A DNA stretch of 64,000 bases, taken from NCBI GenBank assembly GCA_964019135.1, contig OZ025265.1, positions 5,834,318 to 5,898,317 on the forward strand. Reading direction: 5' to 3'. The notes under the pieces were generated by a model. The model searched no databases, had not been told where the DNA came from, and was given only the letters and a program-made list of their open reading frames with translations. Position numbers and translations under genes: made by a program. Positions 43,900 through 55,309 of this stretch are shown here, in pieces; position 1 is the first letter of the stretch; the number at the start of each line of letters is the position of its first letter. This DNA comes from Arenicola marina (lineage: Eukaryota; Annelida; Polychaeta; Arenicolidae).

Positions 43900-46800
43900 T
43901 GTTGGCCTATACATACATCATTGTAGCCTGTTCCTCTGGTCAAAAAGAAAGGGAGCCCCCCCCCCTCCCCTTCTCCCCGTACTGTGGTTACGTTATGACC
44001 AAAAGGACTAACTCAGCAAGCGTTGCAACACGGCGACACGATGCACGGGCTTCGGACGGCGTCAATATGCCACTGATCGCTTTGTGCTGAACCCTGCTGT
44101 CCGGTATACGTTTGTTGGGGCCGAAAACGTCTGACTACCCAAAACGTCCTGCAGGGGGGGGGGGGGGGTTAAGTGTGGGCGCGGTGCGTAACAAGGCAGG
44201 GGAAAAAATAGGCGTTAGCGTTTTACGTTTTACAGCATTTATTGGTCTCTTTGCCCTTGATGGGAATTGTCACAGCCTCCGGACGTAGATCTACTAATTA
44301 AAACAATATTTATGCGAGGGTGGGACCACCTTAAGGACATGGACAACATCTGGTCATGGTTCTTGGGACATATTTATTCTATTATGCTCGTGTTGTAAAT
44401 AGCTGTGCCTTATCTTATCGGTGTGAAAGTCATGATATTCCTGGCCCGTGTTCGGCTCTCACATAGGTTCATTTAATTTAACGTACTGATCCTCTCTCTG
44501 ATCCCCGACTCCAGTACTTCTTGCAATCCCCACTCCACACCCGCCGGTATCCGGAGGGCACGGACGACGGCTGACAGGCCAGACCCCATTATTCTGGCTC
44601 CTTGTATGCTGACTCATGGCGGTGTGCCATGCGTCCACGTGTAATATTTACAATGTATGGGCTTAATAGAACAGCAACAAGCTGTAATTGTACCGCGTTT
44701 TAAGGATGTTGTCGGGGGGGGGGGGGGGGGAGGGGGGGGGAGGGGTGCGTTTGAGACCATGTCAATCTATACCTGATCTAGTACATCAATACCTTTGCGG
44801 GAGGGAGTGGCGGGTGAATCGGGAAGTATCCTATATCAGTCTCGTTACGCATGTATCAAATGAATATATTTATCACAACAATTATTATGTCCATAAATAT
44901 ATGTATAAATACAAGCGATGCCCACGCCGACGCCAAGGCCCGACTAAATGACAGCCAATCTGCTGCTCGGACAGCTTGTCACCGTGTGACAACAGTAATG
45001 AGCATGTAGAAGTGACGTCACCAGATCGTGATGTGGGCGCCGGGGGGTGGGCAAGTCTCACGTGCTATGTGTGACGCCCCCCCCCATCCCCCTCCCCCGG
45101 TAGTAACGGTACCCCTCCCCCACTTCGGGGTTATTAGTACTACTGCTGGAGTTGAGTCAGTTTAGCGGTCCACCATAACCTTCAGTTACCCTGCCCCCCC
45201 CCCCTGCCACCCACCCACCACCCCACCTACAACACTTACACCGATACTGTACAGTCTAGGCAGGTTCGCGGCCTGTGAGACGTACAGGGGACAATATGTG
45301 GGCTGACTCACAATCATGACGTCACAATATGCTCTGTTATCAGTGCGCGCCAAGTGAGAGGTTATCAAAGGTTAGCGCGAGAGATGAACTGGATAAGCTG
45401 ATAATAATAAACATTTCAACGTACAACGGCTCATTCCGTTCCGCATAGATCTATAGACTATGCCTACCTTCAAGTTTTAAGACTGCTCATACAGCAATTT
45501 GTATCTACATTATGAGATTATTTTCAGAGTATTTTGGAGAAACGTCCTGGACGTCTGACACTGTGCATGTCAATACAAAGTAGATATGTTATCCTGTGTG
45601 AAAGGCAAGAGACGGCAGTGACGTCAGAACTGTGATGACGTAGTGCACAGGAAATCCATACTTCCCTGCACGAGATGTAACATTTGGGGCCCAAATGGTT
45701 GCTTAACAACATAACCTATTACTTGTTTATGCACAATAAATATGTACCTCAGAAACTAGATATATAATATCCCCGAATCACAAACATGTTTGCAAGTTTA
45801 GTCAATTTAAATAGTCCTCTGAAATGCGCGATGTAGGGTCACTATTACCCACCAGTGTCAATGCTGGAGACCGGTTTAATATAATCCAACACGTTATCGT
45901 TATTATCATTAACAAAATGTGTGTGTATGTCGGGGGGGGGGGGGGGGGTGACATCACGATAGTCAGATGACTCAGATCCATCATTATCCGAATTCCCAAA
46001 TTCCCAGCAACAATACTGATCATTAACGCTCCGCGCATATTCCAACCAAAAACTGAACTGAGCTTTTACCGGGTAAAATTGATGTAGAATGGTTTCACTG
46101 CAGAAGCCATTGGCTTGCCACAAACCCAGTGCCATAAAAAATATATAGCGTTTTATAAATTGGTATATGCACCAAGCAACATGTATGAAACACAGCCCAC
46201 CGCATTAGCGCCATAGCACCTACGCGTTCAACTGGGTACTTCTTGCGCTGCACCTCCAGCGAGTCCACTGGGCCAATGTACCTGGTTCCTGGCTTCCTAC
46301 CGACCTGGGCATGCAGGCGGCCCATGCACGCGCCTCTCTGGTAGCAGGGTACCAGGGCAGTGAGTGATCGGTCGACACGGTTTCGGTCATTGCCTGTGGG
46401 TTGCACCTCTTTAGGTGGGAATGATGTCACTAACGCAGTCGCATCTTGCCAGGACGGATTAACTGACAGTCTTTGGGCCTGGCTAGTCAACGTGGGGGTG
46501 GACTAGTGGTGTCACAACATATGATCGGTCATGTACTGCAGTTAGAACATCGCCTCCGTCAGGAAAAGCTGTTCCCCCGACCGAGACAAGCTAGAGGTAT
46601 GTTTCTAGAGGTATGCGAGTGTAAGCGGCCAATGCGTACGTCAGGCAATAAGTGGCGGCGTACATATCTGATAACTAGCGTTGGTCGGAGTGGTTGCAAC
46701 AAATGCTTATGTAGCGATTTGAAGTGTATACGTTTTCTGACCATGGTATCTGTGTACTATTTTGGCGTGTATACTTATTGGTGGATTGTATCGCGATATA

Positions 46801-47215
46801 TATATGCTGTCTATGTTGATCCATATCGGATATGCCGTATGGACCCGCTATCTTTCTGTAGAGTTTCCGATTCAGCGCTGTAAGTTATATATTAAATGCT
46901 CGTAATAAAAACCAGGAATGAGTCTAATTTGGAAGGGGGGTGGGGGGGGAGAAGGTGGGAGGAAAGTGGGGGGGGGGAGGAGGTGGGAGGAAAGGGGGGG
47001 GGGGAGGAGGTGGGAAGAAAGGGGGGGGGTGCGGACAGCTCAACCCGACATCTGGCGTACAGGCCCTGCTCATGCAATGGGTGAGGCTGGTCGACCATAA
47101 AGCCAAATGGGGTGCACAAAAATGGGCGGGGTGAGGGGACCCCGGACTATATTTAATCTGGTATGATTTGCACAGTTGCAGATGGAAATTGCTGCTGTGA
47201 TTCCGCGTCCGTCAT
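43900..47215. other. no gene recognised; homopolymer-rich
   Basis: Contains several G or C homopolymers (about 43959, 44157, 44715, 45190, 45932). A purine-rich G tract repeated three times lies at 46935-47030. A 131-codon minus frame (46095-46490) has no domain. Confidence 0.45.
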
Positions 47216-47249
47216 ACTTTACTGAAATATAAATCATGAATAAATTTAA

Positions 47250-47657
47250 CGACTACTTATTGAGCTCTTCCCGCCAAAACGAAAGAGGTCAAAATACAAA
47301 TAACAATCAGTCCTTGAATCATCCAATATTTCTTTTCTTGTCTATATTCCACGCATGCCAGACTGCCAAATAGAGTAGGCCCTATCTTAGCCTTGCCCGT
47401 GATATTAATTAACCAGAAGTTTTATAATTAGTGGTAAACGTCATCAGTATTTGGCGGCCATCGCGCTGTTTTGTTACCGTGCCGCGGGGCGGGAGGTCCG
47501 CGGTGTCCCGGGGTGGACACGTGTACCATATCAATGTTTAGTAGGTTTCTGAATTTGATGAATGATGATGAGGATGAAGCAATCGGGTTTTCTGCATGTT
47601 GATATATATATGTCACATATGGGCTTAGATTTGGCGCGAAAAGCTCGACAAGCAACT
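47250..47657 (-). mobile_element. piggyBac-type MITE, copy 2
   Basis: 408 bp between TTAA at 47246-47249 and 47658-47661, inverted relative to the copy at 6965-7361. Shared blocks include the CCCGCC ends, cagtccttgaatcat, gccagactgccaaatag, cttagccttg and ggtaaacgtcatcag. The left terminal repeat is degraded. Confidence 0.85.
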
Positions 47658-47740
47658 TTAAATGAACGAAAAATACTAGTCTTTTAGCCTGTTCATCGCG
47701 ATCGCCTTTCGTCCGGAGAAATCGAACTTTTTAAAATGGC

Positions 47741-48062
47741 GCCATTTATTGCCATTCCCGGGGCGCCATTTATTGCCATTTCCGGGGCGCCATTTATTGC
47801 CATTCCCGGGGCGCCATTTATTGCCATTTCCGGGGCGCCATTTATTGCCATTCCCGGGGCGCCATTTATTGCCATTTCCGGGGCGCCATTTATTGCCATT
47901 CCCGGGGCGCCATTTATTGCCATTCCCGGGGCGCCTTTTATTGCCATTTCCGGGGCGCCGTTTATTGCCATTCCCGGGGCGCCATTTATTGCCATTCCCG
48001 GGGCGCCTTTTATTGCCATTTCCGGGGCGCCGTTTATTGCCATTCCCGGGGCGCCATTTATT
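47741..48062. repeat. 24-bp minisatellite (about 13 copies)
   Basis: The unit is gccatttattgccattcc followed by cggggc; neighbouring copies differ by attccc versus atttcc. On the minus strand every unit contains AATAAA. Frames on both strands stay open because 24 is divisible by 3; not a gene. Confidence 0.93.
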
Positions 48063-48814
48063 AACGCCGATCAGACCGAAAACTCTGCCGGTCAAGTCTA
48101 AATTCTGTCAGCATGGTATGTGGCAGGAGGGATAGTGTCGAGGAAGCTTCATGTGAGCTTGCACGAATGACGCTCGTGGCGCCCTATTTTCACTTATTTC
48201 GAGATCACCACCGAAGTTATTCAGGGATGCTTGGCCCTCTGTACACGGTTTCAGTGTGTGTTGGGCCCCCGGCCGTGGGCCCTCGGCCGGGTCGCTCGGT
48301 CGCCTCAGTTCATTTTGTGACACTTGTTTGTGGCTCAGCTATAAATAATCGGTTATCACTCGCGCTCAGCGGCCGAGAAAATCACTCGTCAACCGGATAT
48401 TTTGTCTGTCAGTTCGGGATCCGCGCAGATGGACAGGGAAGTCAGAACTCCTGTTGGTGTTTCGTCCCGGATTGCATGAAAGCAGTGTGTTAGTTACATA
48501 GCTATATCATCGTCTGTTATAGGGTTGTCACTGCCGCTGGGGGTGTCGGCGGGCGGGGCTGGGGGTGTCGTGACTCATATGGCCTGGTTCAGGGAGATAA
48601 GCTCACAAGTCGAGTGCGGTCTCTCATATATGTCCGTACACCGTGTGACATTAACACAAGGAGACCCACGGCTAGCTTTGGACATCTCTGGTAGGTACCG
48701 ACAAGCCCCAATCCAGAGATATAATGTATGGACTAGTGTCAATACAATGACTTCGGGGGTCGAACTTTTTCGAAATTGAGAAATGTGTTCGGGAAATAAA
48801 GCGTAGGTTGACAA

Positions 48815-49760
48815 ATAGTGGATCCGAGGAATGGGAAAGGGGGAAGGGTGGGTCCGAGGAGGGGAATGGGGGTTGGGGAGTGGGTAGGGTGAGTCCGAGG
48901 AGGGGAATGGGGGTGGGGGGAGTGGGTAGGGTGGGTCCGAGGAAGGGAATGGGGGTGGGGGGAGTATGATGTGTGGGTCCGAGGAGGGGAATGGGGGTGG
49001 GGGGAGTGGGTAAGGTGGGTCCGAGGAGGGGAATGGGGGTGAGGGAGTATGAAGGGTGAGTCCGAGGAGGGGAATGGGGTGGGGGGAGTATGAAGGGTGG
49101 GTCCGAGGAGGGGAATGGCGGTGGGGGGAGTGGGTAGGGTGGGTCCGAGGAGGGGAATGGGGGTGGAGGGAGTGGGTAGGGTGGGTCCGAGGAGGGGAAT
49201 TGGGGTGGGGGGAGTGGGTAGGGTGGGTGCGAGGAGGTGAATGGGGGTGAGGGAATATGAAGGGTGAGTCCGAGGAGGGGAATTGGGGTGAGGGGAGTGG
49301 GTAGGGTGGGTCCGAGGAGGGGAATGGGGGTGGGGGGAGTGGGTAGGGTGGGTCCGAGGAGGGGAATGGGGGTGGGGGGAGTGGGTAGGGTGGGTCCGAC
49401 GAGGGGAATGAGGGTGGGGGGAGTGAGAAGGGTGGGTCCGAGGAGGGGAATGGGGGTGGGGGGAGTGGGTAGGGTGGGTCCGAGGAGGGGAATGGGGGTG
49501 GGGGGAGTATGAAGGGTGGGTCCGAGGAAGGGAATGGGGGTGGGGGGAGTGGGTAGGGTGGCTCCGAGGAGGGGAATGGGGGTGGAGAAAGGGGGAAGGG
49601 TGGGTCCGACGAGGGGAATGGGGGTGGGGGGAGTGAGAAGGGTGGGTCCGAGGAGGGGAATGGGGGTGGGGGGAGTGGGTAGGGTGGGTCCGAGGAGAGG
49701 AATGGGGGTGGGGGGAGTGGGTAGGGTGGGTCCGAGGAGAGGAATGGGGGTGGGGGGGGG
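48815..49760. repeat. 42-bp G-rich minisatellite (about 22 copies)
   Basis: The unit runs gtgggtccgaggagggga, then atgggggtgggggg, then agtgggtagg, with variants agtatgaagg and agtgagaagg. Very strong plus-strand G bias. Open minus frames encode proline/serine-rich repeat peptides and are artefacts. Related units reappear after the assembly gap (51329-51625). Confidence 0.93.
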
Positions 49761-50001
49761 GCAACCCAGCGAGCGGCCGGGAAGGGGGTGGGGGCCGCCC
49801 CGGCCGCACCACCCCTGGCGCGCCGCCGATGTCCTTCTGGTCCTGTTCGCGGAAAGCCAGCGGCGGGCACTCCAGATCACGTGGGGGTAACAAGCTCCTT
49901 GGTGAGGGAGAAGGACAGAAAAACAAAGATTATATTCTGTCACGAACTCTCGGTAGGGAGCCAGGTGTGTCAGCTGGCCGAGAGTTTAGACTACGGAAGA
50001 G

Positions 50002-50662
50002 CGGTCTGTGGTGACTCTTCGCAAGAGCGGTCGGTGGTGACTTCGTAAGAGCGGTCTGTGGTGACTCTTCGCAAGAGCGGTCGGTGGTGACTTCGCAAGA
50101 GCGGTCTGTGGTGACTCTTCGCAAGAGCGGTCGGTGGTGACTTCGCAAGAGCGGTCTGTGGTGGCTCCTCGCTAGAGCGGGCGGTGGTGACGTTGCAATA
50201 GCGGTCTGTGGTGGCTCTTTGCAAGAGCGGTCGGTGGTGACTCTTCGCAAGAGCGGTCGGTGGTGACTTCGTAAGAGCGGTCTGTGGTGACTCTTCGCAA
50301 GAGCGGTCGGTGGTGACTTCGCAAGAGCGGTCTGTGGTGACTCTTCGCAAGAGCGGTCGGTGGTGACTTCGCAAGAGCGGTCGGTGGTGACTTCGTAAGA
50401 GCGGTCTGTGGTGACTCTTCGCAAGAGCGGTCGGTGGTGACTTCGTAAGAGCGGTCTGTGGTGACTCTTCGCAAGAGCGGTCGGTGGTGACTTCGCAAGA
50501 GCGGTCGGTGGTGACTTCGTAAGAGCGGTCTGTGGTGACTCTTCGCAAGAGCGGTCGGTGGTGACTTCGTAAGAGCGGTCTGTGGTGACTCTTCGCAAGA
50601 GCGGTCGGTGGTGACTTCGCAAGAGCGGTCGGTGGTGACTTTGCAAGAGCGGTCTGTGGCGG
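50002..50662. repeat. alternating 24/26-bp minisatellite (about 26 copies)
   Basis: Units aagagcggtcggtggtgact and aagagcggtctgtggtgact alternate, with tail TTCGC or CTTCGC, giving a roughly 50-bp dimer. On the plus strand every unit carries GTG followed by GTGACT, which is 5' splice-site-like. No well-supported exon borders it. Confidence 0.9.
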
Positions 50663-51128
50663 GATGTCTCCTCTCTGTCCTGGTCCGCTCCGCCCAGATT
50701 GTGCTCTCACGTTCCCCGGGAATCCGGGATACATGGCCTGGAGTCCCATCAATGGGCGGCCGCAATGGTTCGGGATGGAGCTGCAAGGGTGTGGGGACAC
50801 TATTATAACTCAAGTTTTACCTGACCCATGGGACCCACCCTGATCCGTTGCCCCCCCCCCACCCCCTGCACCCCACCACATCCACCCTGACTCGTGGATG
50901 GCCTTTTTCCCTGTGCCAGGCCCCCACTGGCGCGTGGGAGCCCCCCCCCCCCCCACCACCACCACGCCCACCCACCGCTGGCCACGCTGGTTCCTCGCGG
51001 GGCGGGGGTGGTGGGTAGGGGCTTTTTCCCCGGTCGCGTGTCGTGTGCCTCCCGGCAGCTGGGAGATGGTGAGTGTGTGTGTGTGTGGGGGGTGGGGGGG
51101 GGGGCGGAGGCTCAGGCCGTGTTGAATG

Positions 51129-51328
51129 NNNNNNNNNNNNNNNNNNNNNNNNNNNNNNNNNNNNNNNNNNNNNNNNNNNNNNNNNNNNNNNNNNNNNNNN
51201 NNNNNNNNNNNNNNNNNNNNNNNNNNNNNNNNNNNNNNNNNNNNNNNNNNNNNNNNNNNNNNNNNNNNNNNNNNNNNNNNNNNNNNNNNNNNNNNNNNNN
51301 NNNNNNNNNNNNNNNNNNNNNNNNNNNN
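51129..51328. other. assembly gap (200 N)
   Basis: A run of exactly 200 undetermined bases, a typical placeholder length. It is flanked by G-rich repeats of one family, so the true distance is unknown. Confidence 0.99.
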
Positions 51329-51625
51329 GGTTCCGAGGTGGGGGGGGGGTGGTAGGGGGTAAGGGGGGAGGGTCCAAGCAGGGGGTAGAGGTGGACCCGA
51401 GGAGTGGGAAAGGGGGAAGGGTGGTTCCGAGGAGGGGGGGGGGGGGGTAGGGGATAGGGTCCGAGGAGGGAAGTAGAGGTAGACCCGAGGAGTGGGAAAG
51501 GGGGAAGGGTGGGGGCGAGGAGGGAAGGGGGGAGTGGGTAGGGTGGGTCTGAGGAGGAGGGGGGGGGGTAGGGGATGTCCGAGGAGGGCGGTATGGGTGG
51601 ACCTGAGGGGTGAGGTGAGAGTGGA
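51329..51625. repeat. degenerate G-rich repeat related to 48815-49760
   Basis: Contains gggtccgaggagg, gagtgggaaagggggaaggg and similar pieces of the 42-bp family with extra G runs. Confidence 0.7.
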
Positions 51626-52287
51626 TGTCTTACACCACCCCACACCCACCTTGAACACAGCGAGCTATCCTATATATGTAGCAGTGTTTGCATTTACGGA
51701 CTAATAGAGTTTTTTCCATGTCTATACACATATGACTTTCGAGAGGAGGAACACAATTAAGTTTTCAAGTGAGCGGTCACCTCAACCTCTACATTAAAGG
51801 TCACGACCTTATGACCTCTGGTCTAGACCGTCCCAGTGTCTACATTCTACGCCTATAGTTATATCATCGGTTACATCCATAGTACGGACTGCCCACGCTT
51901 CTTATGGAGAAGTGGTTGGGGCTACAATGCTCTATAAACATGCATTCCATCCGCAATATATTACTGATCTTAATCTAAAGAGGTCCCAGTCTAACAGTTA
52001 GGCGGTTGCTCGACCGGGTAGGTCGATGGCGGGGGTGGCTACTATCACTGGTGCGGTCTTACCCGTGCGCCCCCGCCCCCTCGGACCGGGTAGGGCGCTG
52101 GCGAAGGTATTGTGACTGGTGCGGTCTCACTCATGACCCCCCCCCCCCCCCCCAAGGGTGTATTTGATTATGCACTTCGCCTGCCCGGCGCGATTTTTTT
52201 GCGCATGCGCTTTTAAAGTTCCGTGTGTCTGATATTCAAACGTGAAATCCGCGTTGTCCGACAGCAACACGGCATACGAAGGAGTTA

Positions 52288-52602
52288 TGTGGATGTCATT
52301 TCACTAAGATCTCGAACTTTTGCTCGTAAAATAAAAAAAATGAACTGCCTGCCCGAAGAGAAACGAAAAATGTTGACTTTATCATAAATGTATAGCAAAC
52401 ATGTTTTTGAATGATATTGCTAGAAAATAAATTGCACGAAGTTGGCCGCCATAATAACGGCACCAATAATATTAGTATATTAATAATATTAGTATGATGC
52501 TTATTTTCGTTGCTCGTAAAATTACGATCTCTGGTTAAGACTAGCATGTACAAAATACGGTTGCGAGCTCGTAATTGCAAGTGAAACGATCCACTTGGGT
52601 GG
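52288..52602. mobile_element. MITE-like family 3, copy 2
   Basis: Matches 21092-21306 in block order: gtcatttcactaagatctcg at the start, ttgactttatcataaat in the middle, ctagcatgtacaaaatacgg and gtgaaacgatcc at the end. Longer by an internal AT-rich insertion. Confidence 0.7.
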
Positions 52603-52991
52603 TTCCTTTGACGCCATGTTGGAAATCCTTGTGCCCCTGCTCGAAATCGAGAGCACGCGGCGCGGTGAAATTGATCACGTGACGCAACGCTCGGGGCACG
52701 ATTTTCACTGTTTGATTTACAAGACGTCGTGATCGAGGTACTCCGCGCGCATAATCAAATACGCCCCAAGACTTCACGCTCGGAATAACTGCTGTATTAA
52801 TGGGGATGCCTTTACACCCCATACGCCCCTCATCCTACGCCCCGGCATTACCCTGTCCCAAGACCATTCCTGCTTGTATCTCTGGTGGTAAACCTCGCAA
52901 TTACACTTATACCTCAACCAAACGATATTAACGGTTGTGACTTTTATATGTTAATTTCTATGTTCTGCTATATTGACAGGAGGTCTTCAGG

Positions 52992-55223
52992 ATGGACGGA
53001 TTCGAGGAGTTCGATTCGTGTTCAATCTGCATGGAAGCCTTCGACACCATCCTCCGCCCGCCGAAGTTGTTGCCATGCCAACACACCTTCTGCAAGACGT
53101 GCCTGTGCGACATGGTGATGAAGGGGGAGGGTAACTCCGTGTCCTGCCCCGAGTGTCGCAACGTGCAGCCCCTGCCCTCTGGGGGGTGGGGGGCGCTGCC
53201 CAACAACCTGACCATGCTACGCTACATCGAGCACAAGGACCAGCTGCGGGTAGCCCGGGAGCAAGCGGAGCGGAAGCGGAAGTTGTCGAGCATGGCGGGA
53301 GTGGTGCGGGAGTGCATGCGGCACTGGGCCCAGGAGCTGGCCATGGCCCGGATGGGGTGTGAGAACCTCCAGAACTCGGCCACCAAAGCCAAGGCCGTGC
53401 TGCGCCACCACGTGACGCAGTGCCAAGCGGCTCTGGAGGAGAGGAGCAGCGCCGTCTGTGGAGAGATTGACGCCGTGGTGGGGCAAGTGCTCGCCAAGCG
53501 AACGGGAGGCATGGACCGCCATCTTGAGACAGCCACGGTCTTCTGCCACATGGCGGAGGGCGCCGCCCAGGGGAAAGACGCGAGAATCTCGCGAGAGTTC
53601 CTCAAGAGCTGCGAGCAGGAGCAGCTGCAGCTGTTGGATAACGCCGTGGACCTGCCCGACACCGTCGACGTCAGAGAAGTGGTTTTGACGATTAACTCCA
53701 GCTCTATCTTGAGCCAGGTCGCATCGCTCGGCAGTGTCGCTTTGTTCTCGGGTCAGGACTCCGATATCGCCGCCGCAGACCCCGGGCCGATGTGGACCAA
53801 TCACTGCGAGGACACCGTCGCGACCCCTCTCCTGGAGTCCGCAGCGGTCGGCCAGCAGTCGGGATCCAGTCGGTGCTCCTCGCTCTCGCGGTCTAGTCCC
53901 GTGTCGGCTTATATCCCGCAAGATGTCGCCTCGGCCGCTGACGGCGTGGAGACGACGCTGAGAGCGACACGGGAAGCCGCGGCATGGAACACCCACGTGA
54001 AAGGCGATACAGCGCATGCGCAAGAGGAAGTCCCGAATCACACAAATGGAGCGCTGGGATCCATGACGTCACTGGGGAGCCAGAGAGACTCGCACAGCGC
54101 GCTGCCTTGGAGCGCAACCCCCGCTTCACAGGAGCCAGAGGGTGGCGCCACCAGTCCCGTGGACCAGCCGGGCGGGGTCAGTGCTTTACCAGCTATGGAC
54201 CAGACCGGACTGGTAGCCGTTGCCATAGCGATGGAAACCACCGAGGAGAGGGACCGCTTGACCAATTCGAGGCGCCAAGACTCCAATCCGTTCTCGATGA
54301 ATCTCCACTCGCGCGGCGCTGTCAACATTGACTTCGCCCGCAAGAAGGATTCCGTGATGGAGATTGGTAAGCACGGCAAGAAGCCGTGTGAGTTCAACAA
54401 CCCCTGCAGCCTGGCCGTCACCTGCGACAGCAGCGGCTTCTTCGTAGCCGACTCCCACAACAAGCGGATCCAGGGCGTGAGCCTGAGCGGCAGGCCCATG
54501 GCGTGCTTCGGCGAGCTCAAGGGCGCGCAAGGTCCTCAAAGCTGTCTGGAGGTACCCCACTACCCAGAATGCATCTGTGTGGACGAGGATGCCAACCTGG
54601 TGTGTCTGCTGTGGGACTCCGACACCAGTGTCAAGTACATCCGGGTCTACGCGCGGGACGGGGACCTGTTGAGAGAGCTGGACCGGAAGTGCACGGCGGG
54701 CATCATGCGCATGACGCTGGACGGCGGCGGCCGCATCCACGGCGTCTGCAAGAAGCTCGCTGACGTCACCATCAAGGTCATGTCCGGCGAAGGTCGCTCT
54801 GTCAGAACGGTCTCGTTGGACTTTAGTCACGTGGCGGAACTGGTCACCATCCCGCAGTTGCAGGACGAGAATCTACGAGGTTTGGCGATCTGTCGGGAGG
54901 AACTCTACATTCTCGCTCTGCGTAACTTCATCGTGATCTGCGACTGGGACGGTCACGTGACGCGGTTGATCGATATGCGGCGCATGCGCGTTCGGAGACC
55001 CGTCGCGTGGCCCCCTGGTTCCGGTATCAGGGGTGTGGCATGCTGTTGCCAGGGCAACAATATCCTGGTAACTGATGACGTGGACCAGGCTGTGTTTGTA
55101 CTGACAACAGAGGGCGACTTGGTGCATAAGATCAAAGACCTGAAACGACCGTTCGCCGTGACTGTGGCGGGTGAAGATATCATCGTTTCGGACGTGGAGC
55201 TTCACAAGTTGTTTATCTACTAG
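52992..55223 (+). CDS. TRIM-like RING - coiled coil - NHL protein, single coding exon
   Basis: 743 residues. C3HC4 RING at 10-56 (C10, C13, C29, H31, C34, C37, C52, C55), so an E3 ubiquitin-ligase role is likely. No B-box cysteine/histidine set follows. Residues about 75-230 are charged and helical, fitting a coiled coil. A low-complexity Ser/Ala/Pro linker spans about 240-430. The C-terminus from about 438 has NHL-type beta-propeller strands, for example PCSLAVTCDSSGFFVADSHN and a closing FAVTVAGEDIIVSD. This resembles the TRIM2/TRIM3/TRIM71 group without B-box or filamin domain. The ATG at 52992 is preceded by GTCTTCAG, a possible 5'-UTR acceptor. High GC and uninterrupted coding suggest a retrocopy or an intronless lineage expansion (inferred). 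Confidence 0.9.
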   Translation: MDGFEEFDSCSICMEAFDTILRPPKLLPCQHTFCKTCLCDMVMKGEGNSVSCPECRNVQPLPSGGWGALPNNLTMLRYIEHKDQLRVAREQAERKRKLSSMAGVVRECMRHWAQELAMARMGCENLQNSATKAKAVLRHHVTQCQAALEERSSAVCGEIDAVVGQVLAKRTGGMDRHLETATVFCHMAEGAAQGKDARISREFLKSCEQEQLQLLDNAVDLPDTVDVREVVLTINSSSILSQVASLGSVALFSGQDSDIAAADPGPMWTNHCEDTVATPLLESAAVGQQSGSSRCSSLSRSSPVSAYIPQDVASAADGVETTLRATREAAAWNTHVKGDTAHAQEEVPNHTNGALGSMTSLGSQRDSHSALPWSATPASQEPEGGATSPVDQPGGVSALPAMDQTGLVAVAIAMETTEERDRLTNSRRQDSNPFSMNLHSRGAVNIDFARKKDSVMEIGKHGKKPCEFNNPCSLAVTCDSSGFFVADSHNKRIQGVSLSGRPMACFGELKGAQGPQSCLEVPHYPECICVDEDANLVCLLWDSDTSVKYIRVYARDGDLLRELDRKCTAGIMRMTLDGGGRIHGVCKKLADVTIKVMSGEGRSVRTVSLDFSHVAELVTIPQLQDENLRGLAICREELYILALRNFIVICDWDGHVTRLIDMRRMRVRRPVAWPPGSGIRGVACCCQGNNILVTDDVDQAVFVLTTEGDLVHKIKDLKRPFAVTVAGEDIIVSDVELHKLFIY

Positions 55224-55294
55224 GTTACATAGTGTTAACTTTCACTACAAGTTGCACGGTTGTCCCGTTATCTGCTTGATATAAGGAAAGGTGC

Positions 55295-55300
55295 ATTAAA
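55295..55300 (+). terminator. possible poly(A) signal ATTAAA
   Basis: ATTAAA 72 bases past the stop of the RING/NHL gene; the first common hexamer variant downstream. Confidence 0.35.
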
Positions 55301-55309
55301 TCACAAAGC

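Noticed and set aside
46095-46490. 131-codon minus open frame
   Set aside because: No domain, no splice or promoter support, and a composition like chance open frames nearby.
48113-48493. 126-codon plus open frame after the 24-bp array
   Set aside because: No recognisable motif; ordinary length for a GC-rich stretch.
48575-49943. Proline-rich minus frames of about 400 codons
   Set aside because: Readings of the 42-bp G-rich array; only the tails are unique and have no domain.
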